A stretch of 64,000 nucleotides of DNA from Nocardia brasiliensis (GCF_011801125.1 NZ_CP046171.1:3162001-3226000), one strand, 5' to 3'; counted from the stretch's first letter, positions 54,780 through 64,000 are shown. The notes: generated by a model not told the origin, from the letters alone. Translations and numbers: made by a program.

Positions 54780-55130
54780 TCAGGGTAGGTTCGCGGTGCT
54801 GTCGTTCGCCTGATTGAACGCCGCCATGATGTCAGTCGCGATACGCCCTTTATTCGAGATCGGCATCCCGTGCTTGCGTGCCCAGATTCGTATTTCGAAC
54901 GTATCCCTGCGGCCCTGGCTCGAGTCTTCGGTCGCGCCGCTGTTGTTCGCTGCACCTACTCTGCGTGCGCTTTGTATCCAAGCCTGAAATGTCGCACGCA
55001 GGCGGTGCGCGTTTGTTCTGGATAAGTCTATGTGGTAGTCGACTCCGTCGAGAGAGAAAGACACTGTTTCGTGCGCAGGCGAAATTGTGTCGCCGTCGTC
55101 CATGAACTCTTCGGTGTCGATACGAATCAC
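54780..55130 (-). CDS. Lsr2-like nucleoid-associated protein
   Basis: A 116-residue protein of the Lsr2 family. The N-terminal dimerisation part (ETVSFSLDGVDYHIDLSRTNAHRLRATF) and the C-terminal DNA-binding part with an AT-hook-like loop (RIWARKHGMPISNKGRIATDIMAAFNQA) are both present; the loop reads SNKGRI where typical proteins have an RGR motif. Lsr2 bridges DNA and silences AT-rich foreign genes. This divergent copy next to a recombinase is likely an accessory paralogue and not the housekeeping gene. The start is GTG at 55130. Confidence 0.85.
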   Translation of the reverse strand: MIRIDTEEFMDDGDTISPAHETVSFSLDGVDYHIDLSRTNAHRLRATFQAWIQSARRVGAANNSGATEDSSQGRRDTFEIRIWARKHGMPISNKGRIATDIMAAFNQANDSTANLP

Positions 55131-55866
55131 AGGCCGTCTCCCTCTCTGCTACGAGATCTGTCGCACCGGGTGCCAAGGACACCTTGTGATGAGCTGGATG
55201 CGACTCAAGCTAAGTTACTACCGATTCTGATCAGTTGCGAGCATTGTGTTCGGGCTTCCCGCCGGGCTGGAACCGGTTCGCGGAAGATGATTGCACGCGA
55301 AGCGGAGTGGCGGCGATTGGCTGTCGACGCGGCGACCAGTCCTTGAGTTGTGGATATGCCGATGGGCGTGTGCTCGATGCGATCCGTGGTATTGGAACCT
55401 GTTTCGCTCGCGTTTTCTGGATTCATCCCTTGAATTTCTACGTTGCTGACGGTTCTTTGCATCGGACTCGCTTCGCAATGGCGGTCTGAAAGACAAGATG
55501 GACTTCTGGAGTTGAGCACACGCGACAGCGACAATCGGGATACTCCTTGGCTGGCGCCGCGAGCGTCTCCGGTATCGAAGGCAAAACGCACACCGAGACC
55601 TGGCATAACTCGGAAGCGCGGCGCAAATTCTTCCTCGCCCACGGCGGCGCGGTTCCTGGCGCCGGCCGTTTCTTTCGCGTTCCTTCGACGGGGAGCCGTT
55701 CGGTCGGGCGGTCGCGTGCCCTCGCCGCACGCCGCGCGCCGCACGCCGCGCGCCGCGCGCCGCGCTCGGCGCCGGGCCATCGTCTGTCTGGCGGCAGGAC
55801 TACTGTTCGTCACAACCACACCGACCGACGCCTACGACGGCTTGGATAGCAGCGGATTGCCCTGTG
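55131..55866. other. Non-coding or degraded region with a heptamer repeat
   Basis: 736 bp with several overlapping frames on both strands but no family match, ribosome site or normal codon pattern. It includes six tandem 7-bp units at 55723-55764. It may contain the Lsr2 promoter. I see no supported gene. Confidence 0.5.
55723..55764. repeat. Tandem heptamer repeat
   Basis: Six units in a row of CGCCGCA or CGCCGCG (order A, G, A, G, G, G in the last base). A tract of this kind can change length by slipped replication. It lies outside any gene I can support. Confidence 0.8.
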
Positions 55867-56385
55867 TCAGCCGATAATACGATCGCATCGGCCGTTCCTG
55901 GGCTCGTGCAAGACGGGTTCGTTCCAGATGTGCAGGAGTAGGTGCTCGTTCACCGGGATCAGCCTGGGTTCGTAGCCGGGTGCGGCGGCGCGATAGGGCT
56001 CTTGTGGCCCACGTATCTCATAGAGCCGCACATGCACTCGCGCCGGGCCGGGCGGGGTCAACGGCCTGGCGAGGTCCCCTTGGCATGCCGCGAAGTAGCA
56101 GTCGCCGATTCGTTGTCGCCCGAGGTCTGTGAGGTAGCTGGTTTCCGCCATGAACTCGGCGTCGGTCGGTTCCGGTGGGAACCCGTCCGCGGTTTCCACG
56201 CTGACCCTTGCGAGATGACCGTAGCTGCGTTCGTTGCTGGTCTTGATCCCCAATATGCCGAAACCTGGTCGTAGTCGGCCGGTGTCGAGCACAGGAAGGG
56301 TACGTGTCTGGTCCGTCAGTTGGTCATCGAGCAGGTATATCGCGCCGCCGTCATAGTCGATGATGTCGGTCGACCTCACGTTCAC
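55867..56385 (-). CDS. Hypothetical protein
   Basis: A 172-residue protein without a recognised family. The sequence has the acidic, strand-rich look of a cytosolic domain (GAIYLLDDQLTDQTRTL, ARVHVRLYEIRGPQEPY) with no signal peptide or membrane helix. The start is GTG at 56385, or a GTG six bases downstream. Codon use is normal for the genome. Function unknown. Confidence 0.6.
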   Translation of the reverse strand: MNVRSTDIIDYDGGAIYLLDDQLTDQTRTLPVLDTGRLRPGFGILGIKTSNERSYGHLARVSVETADGFPPEPTDAEFMAETSYLTDLGRQRIGDCYFAACQGDLARPLTPPGPARVHVRLYEIRGPQEPYRAAAPGYEPRLIPVNEHLLLHIWNEPVLHEPRNGRCDRIIG

Positions 56386-56474
56386 CTTCTTCTGCGTTCA
56401 CATCGAGGGATCGGTCGGACGTTGAACATGTACTGGAGCAGGCTGACCCTACAGCGATCTGGCCGGTTGTGGAT

Positions 56475-56975
56475 CTACTGACCGGACTTGGATCGGCTGT
56501 CCGGCTTGCGATCCCAGTGCCGCGGTGACGATGGCGCGGGATTGGATCTCGATCCGCCGCGCGAGGGGTGCCGACTGGCCGGGGCCGTGGCGTTCGATCT
56601 CGGGGTCCAGTCACGGGGCGTGGTGTAGCTGGGGTGGTCAGGATCGCTAGAACCGGCTGGGCAGGAGGGCTGCTCTGTCGGGTCCAGTATTTCTGCGTAG
56701 GTCCTGTCATCGAGCACACCGAACTCGATCCGTGCGGGGAGCAGGGAAGGTTCCCCGGCGGCTCTGCGGGCGCGGTTGGCCGCGAGGAGTCCGGTGGCCC
56801 ACTCCTGCAATGCCGTCGGCAATCGGATGGTATGGCCGTCTGTGCAGCGGACGTAGGCGTAGCTCGGTTCGCCTCTGGCTGCTAGTGGGTTGTGCCAGCC
56901 GACGGCCGAGATCTCCAGGATGAGTCCGGTCTGCTGCGGTAAGGCGATGGTCGGCGGGTACAGGTCGCTGTCCAT
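56475..56975 (-). CDS. Hypothetical protein with disordered C-terminal tail
   Basis: A 166-residue protein. Residues 1-100 look folded (LILEISAVGWHNPLAARGEP, SLLPARIEFGVLDDRTYAEIL); the last 65 are rich in Ser, Pro and Arg and probably disordered. It is on the same strand as the 55.9-kb gene, 89 bp upstream, and may be cotranscribed with it. No known motif. Confidence 0.55.
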   Translation of the reverse strand: MDSDLYPPTIALPQQTGLILEISAVGWHNPLAARGEPSYAYVRCTDGHTIRLPTALQEWATGLLAANRARRAAGEPSLLPARIEFGVLDDRTYAEILDPTEQPSCPAGSSDPDHPSYTTPRDWTPRSNATAPASRHPSRGGSRSNPAPSSPRHWDRKPDSRSKSGQ

Positions 56976-57500
56976 ACCCGAGAACCCTACGACAGCAACT
57001 GTGTAGTTATCTACCGTTGTGCCCGATCAATATATGGAACTCCGGGTTTGATTGCTATGCAGCGACTTTCCGGCGGCTCGCGTCGCTGCCAGATCCTGCA
57101 CCTCGCGCCGCGCCGGGCCGCATGGCGGCGTTTGCTTGGCCTGGCCTGGGGGATCGGAGCGTGGGTTAACAGCCGCAGGGGTGTCGCCGGAAGGGGAAAT
57201 GGTCGTCCCGTGCGGCCAGCTAGGGGTAGCTGGCTCCTTGCGGGCTGTACGCCTGCCGTCGCCTCTGCGCTCGCTATTGGGCCCAATCACACTGTGGGAT
57301 CGAATGTTATCTGTCGGGTGGTCGGGACCTGTGGTGGTTTGCCCGTCAGGTGGGGCCTGCTACGGCGGTCTAGGGGTGGCTGGGAAGTGGTTCCATTTCG
57401 GAGGCCATGCTCGTGGTGATGAGGTTCTCGATCGCCTGGCAGGTCTGCCCGTGGTTCGGGTTCGGTGTCGGGTCTGCCGGGGGTGTAGGTCAGTTCGGTG
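56976..57500. other. Intergenic region, 525 bp
   Basis: Several short frames on the plus strand lack ribosome sites and family matches. I see no supported gene. The region lies between two minus-strand genes. Confidence 0.5.
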
Positions 57501-58034
57501 TCAGACGGGAAGCAGCTGCCGGATGAGCTTCCAGCGTAGTGGGATCACGCCCTCGGTCCGGAAGGCACGCAGCAGTGACACCGCCGCATGGTGGGGAGCC
57601 GGGCTGATCGGAATGCCTGCCTCTGCTACCTGCCACGGCAACGGATTTCGCGGGCTGGGCAGTGCCATCGCCCGCATCCCGAGGGCGCGGGCGTCCATCA
57701 GGCCCTCGGCGGAATTGAGCAGCGCCACTACGTTTCCCGCTGCCATGCCCAGTGATTCGAGGGCGATTTCCAGTAGGTCGTCGGGATCGCCGACGACGAT
57801 GCTGGACACCGGGTCGAACAGGTCGGGCAGCTGATCGGTCAGTGCGGCGACGTAGCCTGCGGGTGCGGTGGTGGCGATCACCACCGGAACATAACCGGCG
57901 AGGACTCGCACCAGCGCGTTCGCGTCGTCGATCGCCCGGACTTGCCGTACATGGTCGATGTCATGGTCGGTGCCTCGCCACGGGGGCGTGGATTCGATGA
58001 TCCCGTCGAGATCCATGACGACCGCAGCGATCAT
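57501..58034 (-). CDS. HAD-like hydrolase
   Basis: A 177-residue protein with the first HAD motif as VVMDLDGII (the usual final Thr or Val is replaced by Ile), a Thr in VVIATTAPAG for motif II, and an acidic SSIVVGDPDDLLE segment near motif IV. It lacks a large cap domain and the motif order is not perfect, so activity is uncertain. The ATG at 58034 has a perfect palindrome 27 bases upstream. Confidence 0.65.
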   Translation of the reverse strand: MIAAVVMDLDGIIESTPPWRGTDHDIDHVRQVRAIDDANALVRVLAGYVPVVIATTAPAGYVAALTDQLPDLFDPVSSIVVGDPDDLLEIALESLGMAAGNVVALLNSAEGLMDARALGMRAMALPSPRNPLPWQVAEAGIPISPAPHHAAVSLLRAFRTEGVIPLRWKLIRQLLPV

Positions 58035-58060
58035 GGCGTGCTCCTCACCTCGTATCAGGA

Positions 58061-58075
58061 CTGATCACTGATCAG
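58061..58075. promoter_or_regulatory. Perfect palindrome upstream of the HAD-like gene
   Basis: CTGATCACTGATCAG is a perfect 7-1-7 inverted repeat 27 bp upstream of the HAD-like start. It may be an operator. No regulator gene is adjacent. Confidence 0.55.
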
Positions 58076-59610
58076 CGTAGGCGAGGAACGCACAGCGAGG
58101 GGTGCGTAGCCGCTGCGCGAGGAGAGGGATCTTCTGGGGCCAGCGGGGATACCCCTGAACTCGCCGCCAAGTTCGACGCCCCCCAACTCCGGGCCATCTC
58201 ACCCCGCTGCAATGGACGTCGACGGCCCAGCCGGTCACCGCCGTAAGTCATATCCGACAACAACGGCATCTACAAGGTCCCAACTACTGGTTCCGGGCTG
58301 GGCCAAATGCACCTCGTCGGCGCATAACGGCTGAGAGACCGGAGAAGTTGGCCGCGTGATCGAGTCCGCGGCCATCGTGCCACCGCCGAAGGAGCTCGCG
58401 ACCGTGGTCGAATACGTCGCGACAGGCCGTGTTGTGTTACAGCGGTTCTCGGATCGAACGGACTATATTGAGTAAGTTCGTTACGATCCCTGCGGGTGTT
58501 CTCGTGATGGTGGTGGATGACGAGGAGAGATGTGCATCGCGTCGCAAAGATGTTCCTGCGAGGTGGTCGGGTAGGGTCCTCCACTCGAAGGTGCTGACGA
58601 AACCACGCAATAAATGGCATTATGTCGTGGATATATGAATTGACCTGGCTTCAACTCGGTAACTCGTGGAGGGTGGAATGTGGGGTGATTTGAGGCGCAC
58701 AATATGTTCGGCGGTAGTGGTGGTTCTGCTACCACAACGCTTCTCTGGCCATGGCAAGTCTGGCTGGTCCTGCGGCCCTTGCGCGCTGCGACATGTGAGA
58801 AAGTCGGCATGGCTCTGACAACATGATCAAATACAAGCACGTCAACGGGTCTTGCTGAGGTTCATAATCATTTGGGAAGGAAGCCTGATCGCTGGGTGCC
58901 GGCAGGAGGTGGCTCCACCCGGCGCACCTGATCGAGTTCGTCAATGTGTCCCGGGGGCGTGAGCATGCCTGAAGGGGAAGTCTATGCTCGCCGTTATCTG
59001 CAGTTGATGGGTAACTCAATGGTTGGCAATCTTGATTGGAGTTAATAAACTGCCTATTATATCGACCATGCACGCTCCGAGGGGTTTCGACTGCCGGTGT
59101 GATTCGCGTTTGGTCATTACCGGGTGTGCGGTTTGCGGTAGCAGACCGACGGCCGCGGTGGACAAGATTCCGGCCTGATGGTGTCGAGCCCGAGGGATGA
59201 ATGTTGCTGATACTCCTGACACTGATATGTTCGAACACGTCAGATTCTCGATCTTTCATTACGATGCCTGACGTGGACAGTCGTCTTTTGAATGGATAAA
59301 TTGACCAAAGCGGCCCCATTTGCCTCTCAGCATTCGAAGCATCCTGACCCCTCGCTATCTTGGTATGTTTCGGCAATTTGAGCGTTTGCCCACGATGATA
59401 CGAAGTCAAAAAAATAGTTTAGTGCATTCATAGACTCCAGGCACCTGCGTTTCCAATGCTGTCCCATTGTGCGTCACGTGGCGAGCTGACCGTAGAATTC
59501 ACGGTGTGTCTGGCAGGGGTGCGGCGGTACGTTGGTAGCGTCGGCGCTAGTAGGGGCTGGGTCGTGCGTTCCTTTCGCTTAGTCGATGTCTGGTGATGGA
59601 GAGGAGAGCT
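58076..59610. other. AT-richer region without supported genes
   Basis: About 1.5 kb with visibly lower GC than the rest of the window, including runs such as ATTATATCG. Frames at 58270-58620 and 58729-59409 lack ribosome sites and known motifs. The composition and lack of genes suggest acquired or decaying DNA. The promoter of the following secreted-protein gene should be at its right end. Confidence 0.55.
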
Positions 59611-60921
59611 ATGCCAAGTAGGAGGGCTACCGCAGGTCTAAGGGCGGTTCCGATCTTTGCTCTGGTTCTTTCGTCGATCGCCGCAGGGCCGACGGCTTCA
59701 GCTCAGCCACACGAAGAGCGACCACATTCGGTGGCTGCTGATAACGGTGCTCCACCGGTGGACGATGTGATTATCGGCGCCCTGGGGGCGGGGTATCAGG
59801 ACCTCTTGATTGCAGCAGAAGTCGGGTGTGAAAAAGGCAGGGAGGATCCACGAATTTGCGGGATGTCGAACGAGCAGATTCGGGCAGTACCGAAGGACCT
59901 TGAGCTGGTTGAAGCCGACCTGGTCACGGCAGTAAAGTCGCAGCAACCGGCTGGGCCCACGACCATGGGGTTGCACGATGTGGCGTCCCCGGCGGGTCTG
60001 TCGAGGGTTGCCAGCTTGTTGCGACACGCGACCCAGGCCAGCAAGAATCCGGCGGTTCGGAAGCTGACCGAGCGAGCCGACGACTTCGCCACGTGGGCCT
60101 CTCGCGTGAACGTGACAACAGGAGCACTGCAGGAGAGCACCGTTGACGCGTACGCCAAAGCGGCTATCTACTTGGCGGCAAGCGCGGCCCCTCCACTTGG
60201 GGATCTGCTCTCCCTGAGCGAAGCGATCTCCACTGGGAATATCGAGCAGGCTGTCGTCGCAGTCATAGGTGTTGCCGCAACCGCCATTGCGTTGGCATTT
60301 CCCCCTGCGGGCGCGGCGATCGCGGTCGGCCTCGCGGTTTACAACGTCGGTAAGTTCTTGTTCAACTTCTATCTGGCCACACCGCGTGACTGGGTCGAAG
60401 ACCCACCCGGTACCCCTCAAGAACTCTACACGTCCGGTGCTGACTTCAAATGGATCACGTACCCCTTTAAGGGCGAGCATGTGGCGCTTCTATTGTCCAA
60501 AGACAAGTTCGTCGACACGGCCGATCTAATTCTTAACTCCAAATGGACAGAGAGTAATACCGACAGGCAGCCGGTCAAATACTCGATACCTTCAGGCGAT
60601 GCAGAATTCATGAGATTCGGTGGTGGCGGTTTGTTCGATGATGCCTCTGTGTCAATATGGCAGGACGGTAAAGTCGCCACGTCTGAGTGTGCAAAGGATA
60701 AAAATGTAAAGGAAGCATTTGCTTGCTCAGAACTATCCAAACCCGTCGAAATCGCACTGGACAAGCCTGCGGTGTTGCAAGTCAGTATCATAGGTCAGAA
60801 CGCAAAGGATTTATCTATCTGTCGAGACAGGGCCTGTGCTACCTGGGCAAAACTTGTTGTATTGTCTGAAGGGAAAAAGGAGGTTTCGTTACTATTTTCT
60901 TTCAGCTTGGGATTCAGATAG
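59611..60921 (+). CDS. Secreted protein of unknown function
   Basis: A 436-residue protein with a signal peptide (AVPIFALVLSSIAAGPTASAQ, cleavage after AQ). The middle has an amphipathic stretch and a hydrophobic segment (AVVAVIGVAATAIALAF to VGLAVYNVGKFLFNFYL) that could insert in a membrane. The C-terminal 170 residues (FKWITYPFKGEHVALLLSKDKF, CRDRACATWAKLVVLS) look like a beta-rich domain with a disulphide. Codon use is less GC-rich than in most neighbours. The ATG at 59611 follows GAGGAG. A toxin-like or pore role is possible but not shown. Confidence 0.7.
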   Translation: MPSRRATAGLRAVPIFALVLSSIAAGPTASAQPHEERPHSVAADNGAPPVDDVIIGALGAGYQDLLIAAEVGCEKGREDPRICGMSNEQIRAVPKDLELVEADLVTAVKSQQPAGPTTMGLHDVASPAGLSRVASLLRHATQASKNPAVRKLTERADDFATWASRVNVTTGALQESTVDAYAKAAIYLAASAAPPLGDLLSLSEAISTGNIEQAVVAVIGVAATAIALAFPPAGAAIAVGLAVYNVGKFLFNFYLATPRDWVEDPPGTPQELYTSGADFKWITYPFKGEHVALLLSKDKFVDTADLILNSKWTESNTDRQPVKYSIPSGDAEFMRFGGGGLFDDASVSIWQDGKVATSECAKDKNVKEAFACSELSKPVEIALDKPAVLQVSIIGQNAKDLSICRDRACATWAKLVVLSEGKKEVSLLFSFSLGFR

Positions 60922-62014
60922 TATCAACCCCAAGCGGTGCTCTGATCCCAGCTCGCTCACAATCCAGCCGACGCGTCCATACAATTTACGTAAGCTGACG
61001 GGGGAGTTGGGGCGGCTAAATCCGTGGGGTCGGTGTGACGCTGCGAGCGGTGGTGTCATCGCGACCGCTAGCTTGAGTTTTAACCTCGGGGCTGGTCAGG
61101 TGCGTCACGGTTGATCTTGAACGAAGTCCTTGGTTGATGATTCATCTTGCGACAGAAAGAATCTCGGCCAAGGCCTTCAGTTGAATAGTGTGCACGATCC
61201 CGGCGTTGCCGGTGCTTGCAGGGACCTGTCGGAGTTCCGGCGGGAGTTGTATCACTGTGTGACCACAGGGCCTGACGCTGTGTTCGAGCTGGTCGACGCG
61301 GTGTTGTGCGCGGACGGGCCGGTGCGGTCGCTGCCGGAGTTGTCGCTGGTCGCCGAGCATCGTCGTGGTCACGGCAGCGCGTATGTGGCGCTGGATCGCG
61401 GCCGGATCGATGTGGAGCGGCCGCGGCGGGCGCTGGCGGCGGTGCCGCTGCCGCGAGCCGCGGATGACCGTCTGGTGCTCGCGGTCGACATCACCTCCTG
61501 GTTGCGGCCCGAGGCGCGTACCTGCCCGCAGCGGATTCTCTGTCGCACCTACGGCCGGGCCCGCAACACTCACCAGATGATCCCGGGATGGCCGTTCTCG
61601 GTGGTGGTAGCGCTTGAGACCGGCCGCAGTTCCTGGACCGCACCGCTGGACGCGGTCCGGCTCGCACCGGGCGAGGACGCCGCCGAGACCACCGCGACCC
61701 AGTTGCGGTCGGTGATCGGCAATCTGATCGCCGCCGGTCAGTGGCAGTCGGGTGACCCGGAGATCTGGGTCGTCGCCGACGCGGGCTACGACGGGCCGTG
61801 GTTGGCGTTGCCGCTGTCGGATCTGCCTGTGCGGGGGCTGGCCCGCATGCGGTCGGACCGTGTCCTGCGCCGCCTGGCTGCCCGGCACCAAGGGCGCCCG
61901 CCCCGCCACGGCGGTGAGTTCGTGTTCGGTGACCCCGCGACCTGGGGTGCACCTGACCGGTCCCCGATGACGGGACCACCCGGTCTTTGAGTCCGGGTTG
62001 AATTCGATCCAGTT

Positions 62015-62855
62015 TCAGTTGATGTCGCAGGCCACGGGATGGTGGGTGTGGCCGCAGCGGGCTGCGTACTCGGCCGGGGTGAGATAGCCCAGGGCCGAAT
62101 GCTGATGCCGATGATTGTGATCGGTCTTGAAGTCGCCGATCACGACCCGGGTTTCGAGCAGGCTCGTCCAGTGGTTGCGGTTGAGGCACTCGGCCCGCAG
62201 CCGCCGGTTGAACGACTCGATGAACCCGTTGTTCCACGGTGTCCCGGGCGGGATATAAACGATTCCGACCCGATCAGTGCAAAACTGTTGCAGCGCATGA
62301 GAAATCATCTCCGGCCCGTTGTCCATCCGCAGCACCATCGGCGGTCCACCCCGCGCGGTGAACACCTTCCGCAGCTCGGCGACGAGCTTCTCGGCGGTGA
62401 TCGACCGCTCGACCAGGTGCAGCAGCGACTCGCGGAGTTGTTCGTCGATCATCGACGCGATCTTCACCGCGCGACCGTCGACGGTGGAGTCGAACTGGAA
62501 GTCCAACGCCCACACTACTTTCGGAGCGCCCGCGTCGACCGGCGGCACCGACGAGCACCCGGCCCGCTTGCGCGGGGAATGCGCGCGCACCTGCAAGCCT
62601 TCCTCGCGCCAGAGCCGGTGCACCTTCTTCTTGTTCACCTCGCTGCCCTCGTCGAACCGCAACGCCGCCCACACACGGCCGAACCCGTGCCCTTGGTGTT
62701 GCGTGGCATAGGACCGCGGCCAGGCCCGCAAACCAGCGTCGGGATCTTCGGGGGGTCTGCGCGGCCGGCAGCCACCGATAGGTCGAACGAGCAAGCCCAA
62801 CCACCTTGCACGCCAACCGTTCCGACATGCTCTTGACCTGTTTGAGCATGTCCAC
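62015..62855 (-). pseudogene. IS3-family transposase OrfB, frameshifted in a C-run
   Basis: The N-terminal frame (RLACKVVGLARSTYRWLPAA) runs into a run of six C residues at about 62752-62757; with five, the frame would continue EDPDAGLRAWPRSYATQ. The rest (62015-62750) carries the DDE residues: D in VWALDFQFDS, D in LRMDNGPEM and E in NNGFIESFNRRL. One extra base in a homopolymer explains the break; a sequencing error is possible. Confidence 0.8.
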
Positions 62856-62878
62856 GGCGCGGCGCTTGGCGGATGGGC

Positions 62879-63160
62879 TCAGAATTTTCCCTTGGCGATC
62901 TCCCGCAGCGCGTCCTTCTCCAGCTCGGCATCGGCCAGCAACCGCTTCAACCGGGCATTCTGCTCGCGCAGCTCCTTGAGTTCCTTGGCGGCATCGGTGT
63001 CCACACCGCCGTACTGACGGCGCCAGTTGTACATCGTCGCCGCCGACACCCCGAGCTCGGCCGCGGCCTCCTCCCCGGTCTTGCCCGCCGCGATCAGCTC
63101 ATCGGCACGGCGCAGCTTCCGCACGATCTCCTGCGCGGAATACCGCTTACGTCCTGCCAT
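62879..63160 (-). CDS. IS3-family transposase OrfA
   Basis: A 93-residue protein with the IS3 OrfA pattern: KRYSAQEIVRKLRRADELIAA, then the helix-turn-helix AAAELGVSAATMYNWRRQYGG and a coiled C-terminus (KELKELREQNARLKRLLADA). It is intact. The element's OrfB lies downstream in another frame. Confidence 0.9.
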   Translation of the reverse strand: MAGRKRYSAQEIVRKLRRADELIAAGKTGEEAAAELGVSAATMYNWRRQYGGVDTDAAKELKELREQNARLKRLLADAELEKDALREIAKGKF

Positions 63161-64000
63161 GCCCCACTCAGTAACCCTTCCAGCCCCTGATCAGGGCCAA
63201 CAGGACTCTAATACCGAGTGGTCTCATTCACTGGGGACGGGCCACACCCGCGACCGAAACTCTCACCGAGACCAGGCTTTACGGTCGCGCGCATGCCTGC
63301 TCCTGGGACCGGCTGCATCCCCGGCTGACCCACCGCTCGTCCTGGGTCGCCCAGACCGCGACCCTGCCGGTGATCGAGGGCACCGTGATCTGTCTCGACG
63401 TCGACTACCTGCCCAGCGGGGCGATACCGAAACCGGTCTGGCTATGGCATTCGAGCACAGGCCTCGGTACCGGCACCGTCGATCTGCTCTGGCAGGCGTT
63501 CCTGCGCCGGTTCGATATCGAGCACACCTTCCGCATGCTCAAGCAATCCCTGGCTGGACCGCCCCGAAACCCCGCGATCCCGCTGGCGCGGACCGGTGGA
63601 CCTGGATGTTGCTTGCCGCTTACACCCAACTGCGCCTGGCCCGCGGCCTCGCCGCCGACCAACGACGGCAATGGGAGAAACCCGTTGCCGCACAACAACT
63701 CACGCCAGCACGTGTTCGCAGGGTATTTCGGCACCTGCGCCCGAACATCGCGTGTCCAGCCCGCGCACCGAAACCCTCATATCCTGGCCCAGGCCGACCA
63801 GCAGGCCGCTGCAACCAGCGGCCCGCACCCCGCCATGACGTCCACATCAAGACCACGAGCAACACCAGCGCACCCAACCCCGGCAGGCCCACGACCACGC
63901 CACCTGGTTAGAACTCAAGCTAGTGGCCAGGTTCGAGGACGCGGTGGGGTTAGTCCACGGCTATCTCTCGGTCGGAGTCGGGATTAGACGATGGCTTCAG

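Larger units (their letters stand above)
61961..63237 (-). mobile_element. IS3-family insertion sequence nested in the older element
   Basis: 1277 bp between inverted repeats that start TCCCC and share GACCAC, CGGT and GAGTCC further in. A 3-bp target duplication CGG flanks it (61958-61960 and 63238-63240). Removing it restores the transposase frame PDR-ATPATETLT. It carries orfA and a frameshifted orfB on the minus strand and is unrelated in sequence to the IS3 element at 39.6 kb. Confidence 0.9.
61190..63911 (+). pseudogene. Interrupted transposase of the older insertion sequence
   Basis: The 5' part (61190-61960) reads DLSEFRRELYHCVTTGPDA to GEFVFGDPATWGAPDR and includes acidic residues in LAVDITSWLRP and WVVADAGYDGPWL. 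After the IS3 element the frame resumes TPATETLTETRLYG, then VIEGTVICLDVDYLPSG to FDIEHTFRMLKQSL. A missing base near 63555 shifts the frame before GWTAPKPRDPAGADRW. Two separate inactivating events are therefore visible. The start could be the TTG at 61181 or the GTG at 61190. Confidence 0.8.
61068..63923 (+). mobile_element. Older insertion sequence, split by an IS3 element (IS701-like ends)
   Basis: The ends are inverted repeats: left CTAGCTTGAGTTTTAAC (61068-61084) and right GTTAGAACTCAAGCTAG (63907-63923), one mismatch in 17. Both ends carry CTAG, which could be a 4-bp target duplication of the YTAR type known for IS701 elements. Without the inserted IS3 element it is about 1.6 kb. Its transposase is interrupted and frameshifted, so it is dead. 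Confidence 0.75.

Noticed and set aside
55205..55877. Overlapping frames on both strands
   Set aside because: Arg/Ala-rich low-complexity translations produced by the heptamer repeat and high GC; no homology or start signals.
57048..57834. Plus-strand frames upstream of and opposite the HAD-like gene
   Set aside because: Irregular composition, no ribosome site, and partial overlap with the HAD-like gene on the other strand.
58729..59409. Minus-strand frame of 226 residues in the AT-richer region
   Set aside because: Codon use is unlike any neighbour, no ribosome site was seen, and no motif is present.
62039..62836. Plus-strand frame opposite the inner IS3 OrfB
   Set aside because: Antisense shadow of a transposase with clear DDE residues on the minus strand.

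Overview
The window is a high-GC actinobacterial chromosome segment, most likely Nocardia or a close relative. The basis is the codon use, a mycothiol-dependent formaldehyde dehydrogenase, an Lsr2-type nucleoid protein, GTG/TTG starts, and several families common in Nocardia. No tRNA, rRNA or CRISPR array was seen.

Left part (1-33.4 kb): mostly ordinary chromosome. It holds a MarR fragment, an MscR-type dehydrogenase, a PucR regulator, a VanR/VanS-like two-component system divergent from a VanY-like D,D-carboxypeptidase plus a DoxX-like membrane protein, and a phospholipase D protein. A four-gene operon (TcuA-like flavoprotein, Gfo/Idh oxidoreductase, unknown protein with a possible beta-helix end, UDP-glucose-type dehydrogenase) follows and ends in a clear terminator. 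A zinc uptake locus (aztA divergent from aztB-aztC-aztD) has a Zur-type box in the divergent promoter, and its permease is fused to an AztD-like beta-propeller. Next come a MarR/TMEM175/DUF899 operon, a P450, an AGCS symporter, a GIY-YIG protein and other singletons. Three decayed genes lie between them: PAP2 phosphatase, NDH-like oxidoreductase and epoxide hydrolase.

Centre (35-53.8 kb): the notable system. One minus-strand chain of ten genes runs from 50770 to 36300: isoprenyl diphosphate synthase, family 2B encapsulin shell, ispH, dxs, ispG, ferredoxin/ferredoxin-NADP reductase fusion, terpene synthase 1, a second family 2B encapsulin shell, terpene synthase 2 (2-methylisoborneol-synthase-like) and a cytochrome P450. 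Most junctions from ispH to the second shell gene are 4-bp stop/start overlaps. The operon thus carries MEP-pathway precursor supply, electron supply for the Fe-S enzymes, prenyl chain building, cyclisation, oxidation and two nanocompartment shell proteins. The second shell gene is split by a 1263-bp IS3-family element with a 3-bp target duplication; removing it restores a complete reading frame. An XRE-type and an AraC-type regulator lie upstream, and a frameshifted wax-ester-synthase/DGAT-like gene converges on the far end.

Right part (53.7-64 kb): island-like. It has a tyrosine recombinase with a substituted first catalytic Arg, an Lsr2-like protein, several orphan genes, long stretches with lower GC and no convincing genes, a lone secreted protein, and a nested pair of insertion sequences (an IS3-family element inside an older transposase that is also frameshifted).
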